Virus record (IMG/VR): IMGVR_UViG_3300020404_000278
Location: 1 to 23,978 of that record
Reading direction: 5' to 3' (one strand)
DNA: 23,978 bases
From: a virus
Part shown: in pieces, positions 22,965 through 23,978 of the stretch
How the letters are laid out: every line of letters begins with the position of its first letter
Numbering within the stretch: the stretch's first letter is position 1
Translations under genes and position numbers: made by a program
Notes under the pieces: generated by a model
The model's database searches: none
Told to the model about the DNA's origin: nothing
The model's input: only the letters and a program-made list of their open reading frames with translations

Positions 22965-22986
22965 AACTTGAATTGAGGTATATAAT

Positions 22987-23415
22987 ATGGATTTAGAACA
23001 ACTACAAAAAGAAGCAGAAAAAGATTTAAAGATTGATAATGAGAAACTTGATATAGAATCTCTCAAGACACCACAACTCTACGGTAAATATCTACAAATC
23101 TATACTCGCTGGAACTTGTTATCAAAACAAGCAGAATCAGAATACAAAGTTCTCTATCGTAAAAAATGGGAATACTATTCTGGTAAATCAGACCCACAAA
23201 CATATCGTGAAAAACCTTTTGACTTGAAAGTTCTCAAACAAGACATACCAACTTATCTTGATAGTGATGAAGAACTAATTAAAGCAAAACACCAACTTGA
23301 TTATCGTAATGCAATGGCAGAATTTGCAGAGAGAATATGTAAGGCAATAAACAATCGTGGATTTCAAATCAAAAATGCGATTGATTGGAAAAGGTTCTTG
23401 GAAGGGTCATTTTGA
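22987..23415 (+). CDS. uvsY: Recombination mediator UvsY
   Basis: At 142 residues it is close to T4 UvsY (137). The segments LKTPQLYGKYLQIYTRWNLL and ESEYKVLYRKKWEYYSGKSD, then KPFDLKVLKQDIPTYLDSDE, and the C-terminus NNRGFQIKNAIDWKRFLEG are the known features of marine UvsY. UvsY loads the UvsX recombinase on gp32-coated single-stranded DNA and so supports recombination-dependent replication. The gene lies behind a late promoter and a structured leader of about 108 bases, much longer than the other leaders here. The stop overlaps the uvsW start. Confidence 0.95.
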   Translation: MDLEQLQKEAEKDLKIDNEKLDIESLKTPQLYGKYLQIYTRWNLLSKQAESEYKVLYRKKWEYYSGKSDPQTYREKPFDLKVLKQDIPTYLDSDEELIKAKHQLDYRNAMAEFAERICKAINNRGFQIKNAIDWKRFLEGSF

Positions 23416-23978
23416 TTATATCAAAGAAAAATGAGGTCTATCTTAATATTAAGACTGAACCAAACTTTGCAAGGGAACTTTCAGATTTTTTCACATTTGA
23501 AGTGCCTGGCGCAAGGTTTATGCCGTCCTATAGAAATAAATATTGGGACGGCAAAATAAGACTATTCAATCAAATGAATGGTGAAGTATATGTAGGACTA
23601 TTACCCTACATTGAAGAATTTGCAAAACGCAATGAATTAGATATTGAATATAAAGAAGGAGTTAAAGATGAGGGAGAACACAGAGATGCAGTCTTGGGTG
23701 GATTTGTTAGAAGAGTGTCACCTAAGTCCAAAGGAAAGACTTTACAGATTCGTGATTACCAGATGGCCGCATTTACTCATGCAGTCAGAAACAATCGGAG
23801 CCTTCTTCTTAGTCCTACTGCTAGTGGTAAGTCGTTAATAATTTACTTACTGAGTAGATGGTATGAATCTGATAGAGTTCTTATACTTGTTCCTACAACA
23901 TCTCTTGTGGAACAGATGTATTCCGATTTTATTGATTACGGATATCTTGAAGCAAAGATGCAAAAAATATACCAAGGT
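23412..23978 (+). CDS. uvsW: Helicase UvsW (3' truncated by window end)
   Basis: The frame is open to the last base, giving 189 codons of a protein of about 500 residues. Residues 1-90 are the UvsW-type N-terminal domain (FTFEVPGARFMPSYRNKYWD with GKIRLFN). RDYQ (114-117) begins the superfamily 2 helicase core, SPTASGKS (134-141) is Walker A and LVPTTSLVEQ (159-168) is motif Ia. In T4, UvsW is a branch-migrating RNA/DNA helicase that converts origin-type to recombination-type replication. I place the start at the TTG at 23412, which overlaps the uvsY stop and has GGAAGGG 5 bases upstream. No ATG occurs in frame before the conserved N-terminus. Confidence 0.93.
   Translation, partial: MIISKKNEVYLNIKTEPNFARELSDFFTFEVPGARFMPSYRNKYWDGKIRLFNQMNGEVYVGLLPYIEEFAKRNELDIEYKEGVKDEGEHRDAVLGGFVRRVSPKSKGKTLQIRDYQMAAFTHAVRNNRSLLLSPTASGKSLIIYLLSRWYESDRVLILVPTTSLVEQMYSDFIDYGYLEAKMQKIYQG

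Noticed and set aside
22879-22965. tRNA-like acceptor (GGTGGTG with CACCACC plus A)
   Set aside because: The ends look like an acceptor stem, but there is no TA at positions 8-9, no D-arm, no GTTC-type T-arm and no anticodon arm; the interior folds as a rod instead.
23644-23838. 64-codon frame near the window end
   Set aside because: It is a shadow of the UvsW helicase frame, which carries Walker A and other motifs over the same bases.
1-23978. CRISPR array, insertion sequence, integrase or attachment site
   Set aside because: No regularly spaced repeats, transposase or integrase frames, or flanking direct repeats were seen on either strand.

Overview
This window is a late-gene block from an AT-rich (by eye roughly one-third G+C) tailed phage of the T4-like myovirus superfamily. 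Gene order and protein character resemble marine T4-like phages of cyanobacteria and SAR11-type alphaproteobacteria. No photosynthesis or other host-diagnostic metabolic gene is visible, so the host stays open. The DUF1289-type gene leans weakly towards a proteobacterial host. Nearly all genes are on the + strand, tightly packed, with stop/start overlaps. Many intergenic gaps carry a T4-late-promoter-like octamer, either xATAAATA or xCTAAATA.

Layout: (1) 1-5228, adsorption module: the C-terminus of a fiber protein cut by the window edge, a small unknown gene, a G8-like/beta-helix protein and a long repeat-rich fiber. (2) 5255-7735, neck and tail-completion genes gp13, gp14 and gp15. (3) 7757-9624, four small beta-rich putative virion genes: a pilot-sized one, two tandem paralogs and a C1q-like one. 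(4) 9663-13184, packaging: small terminase gp16 and large terminase gp17, with a tail-assembly-chaperone-like gene before gp16 and a fiber-like gene plus a second such chaperone gene between gp16 and gp17. (5) 13189-13485, one minus-strand gene encoding a degenerate HNH-like zinc protein with its own promoter. (6) 13591-16157, sheath gp18 and tube gp19. (7) 16193-22050, head: portal gp20, core gp67, an unknown gene at the gp68 position, a putative virion gene, prohead protease gp21, an enlarged scaffold gp22 and major capsid gp23, closed by a strong intrinsic terminator. (8) 22123-23978, a DUF1289-type gene, a gp3-like tail completion gene, then recombination genes uvsY and uvsW (cut by the window end).

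Together the genes build the head (gp20-gp23, gp67), fill it (gp16/gp17), close it (gp13/gp14), build and terminate the contractile tail (gp18/gp19/gp15/gp3) and supply host-recognition parts. UvsY and UvsW link the late block to recombination-dependent replication.

The observations most worth a second look are: a long hairpin upstream of uvsY whose first base coincides with the predicted late transcription start; two late promoters placed so that the transcript would begin at the A of ATG (leaderless); a minus-strand HNH relic that has lost its histidines; a conserved MExAQ-coding junction in which a protein C-terminus doubles as the next gene's ribosome-binding site; and fiber/chaperone cassettes lodged in the terminase operon.
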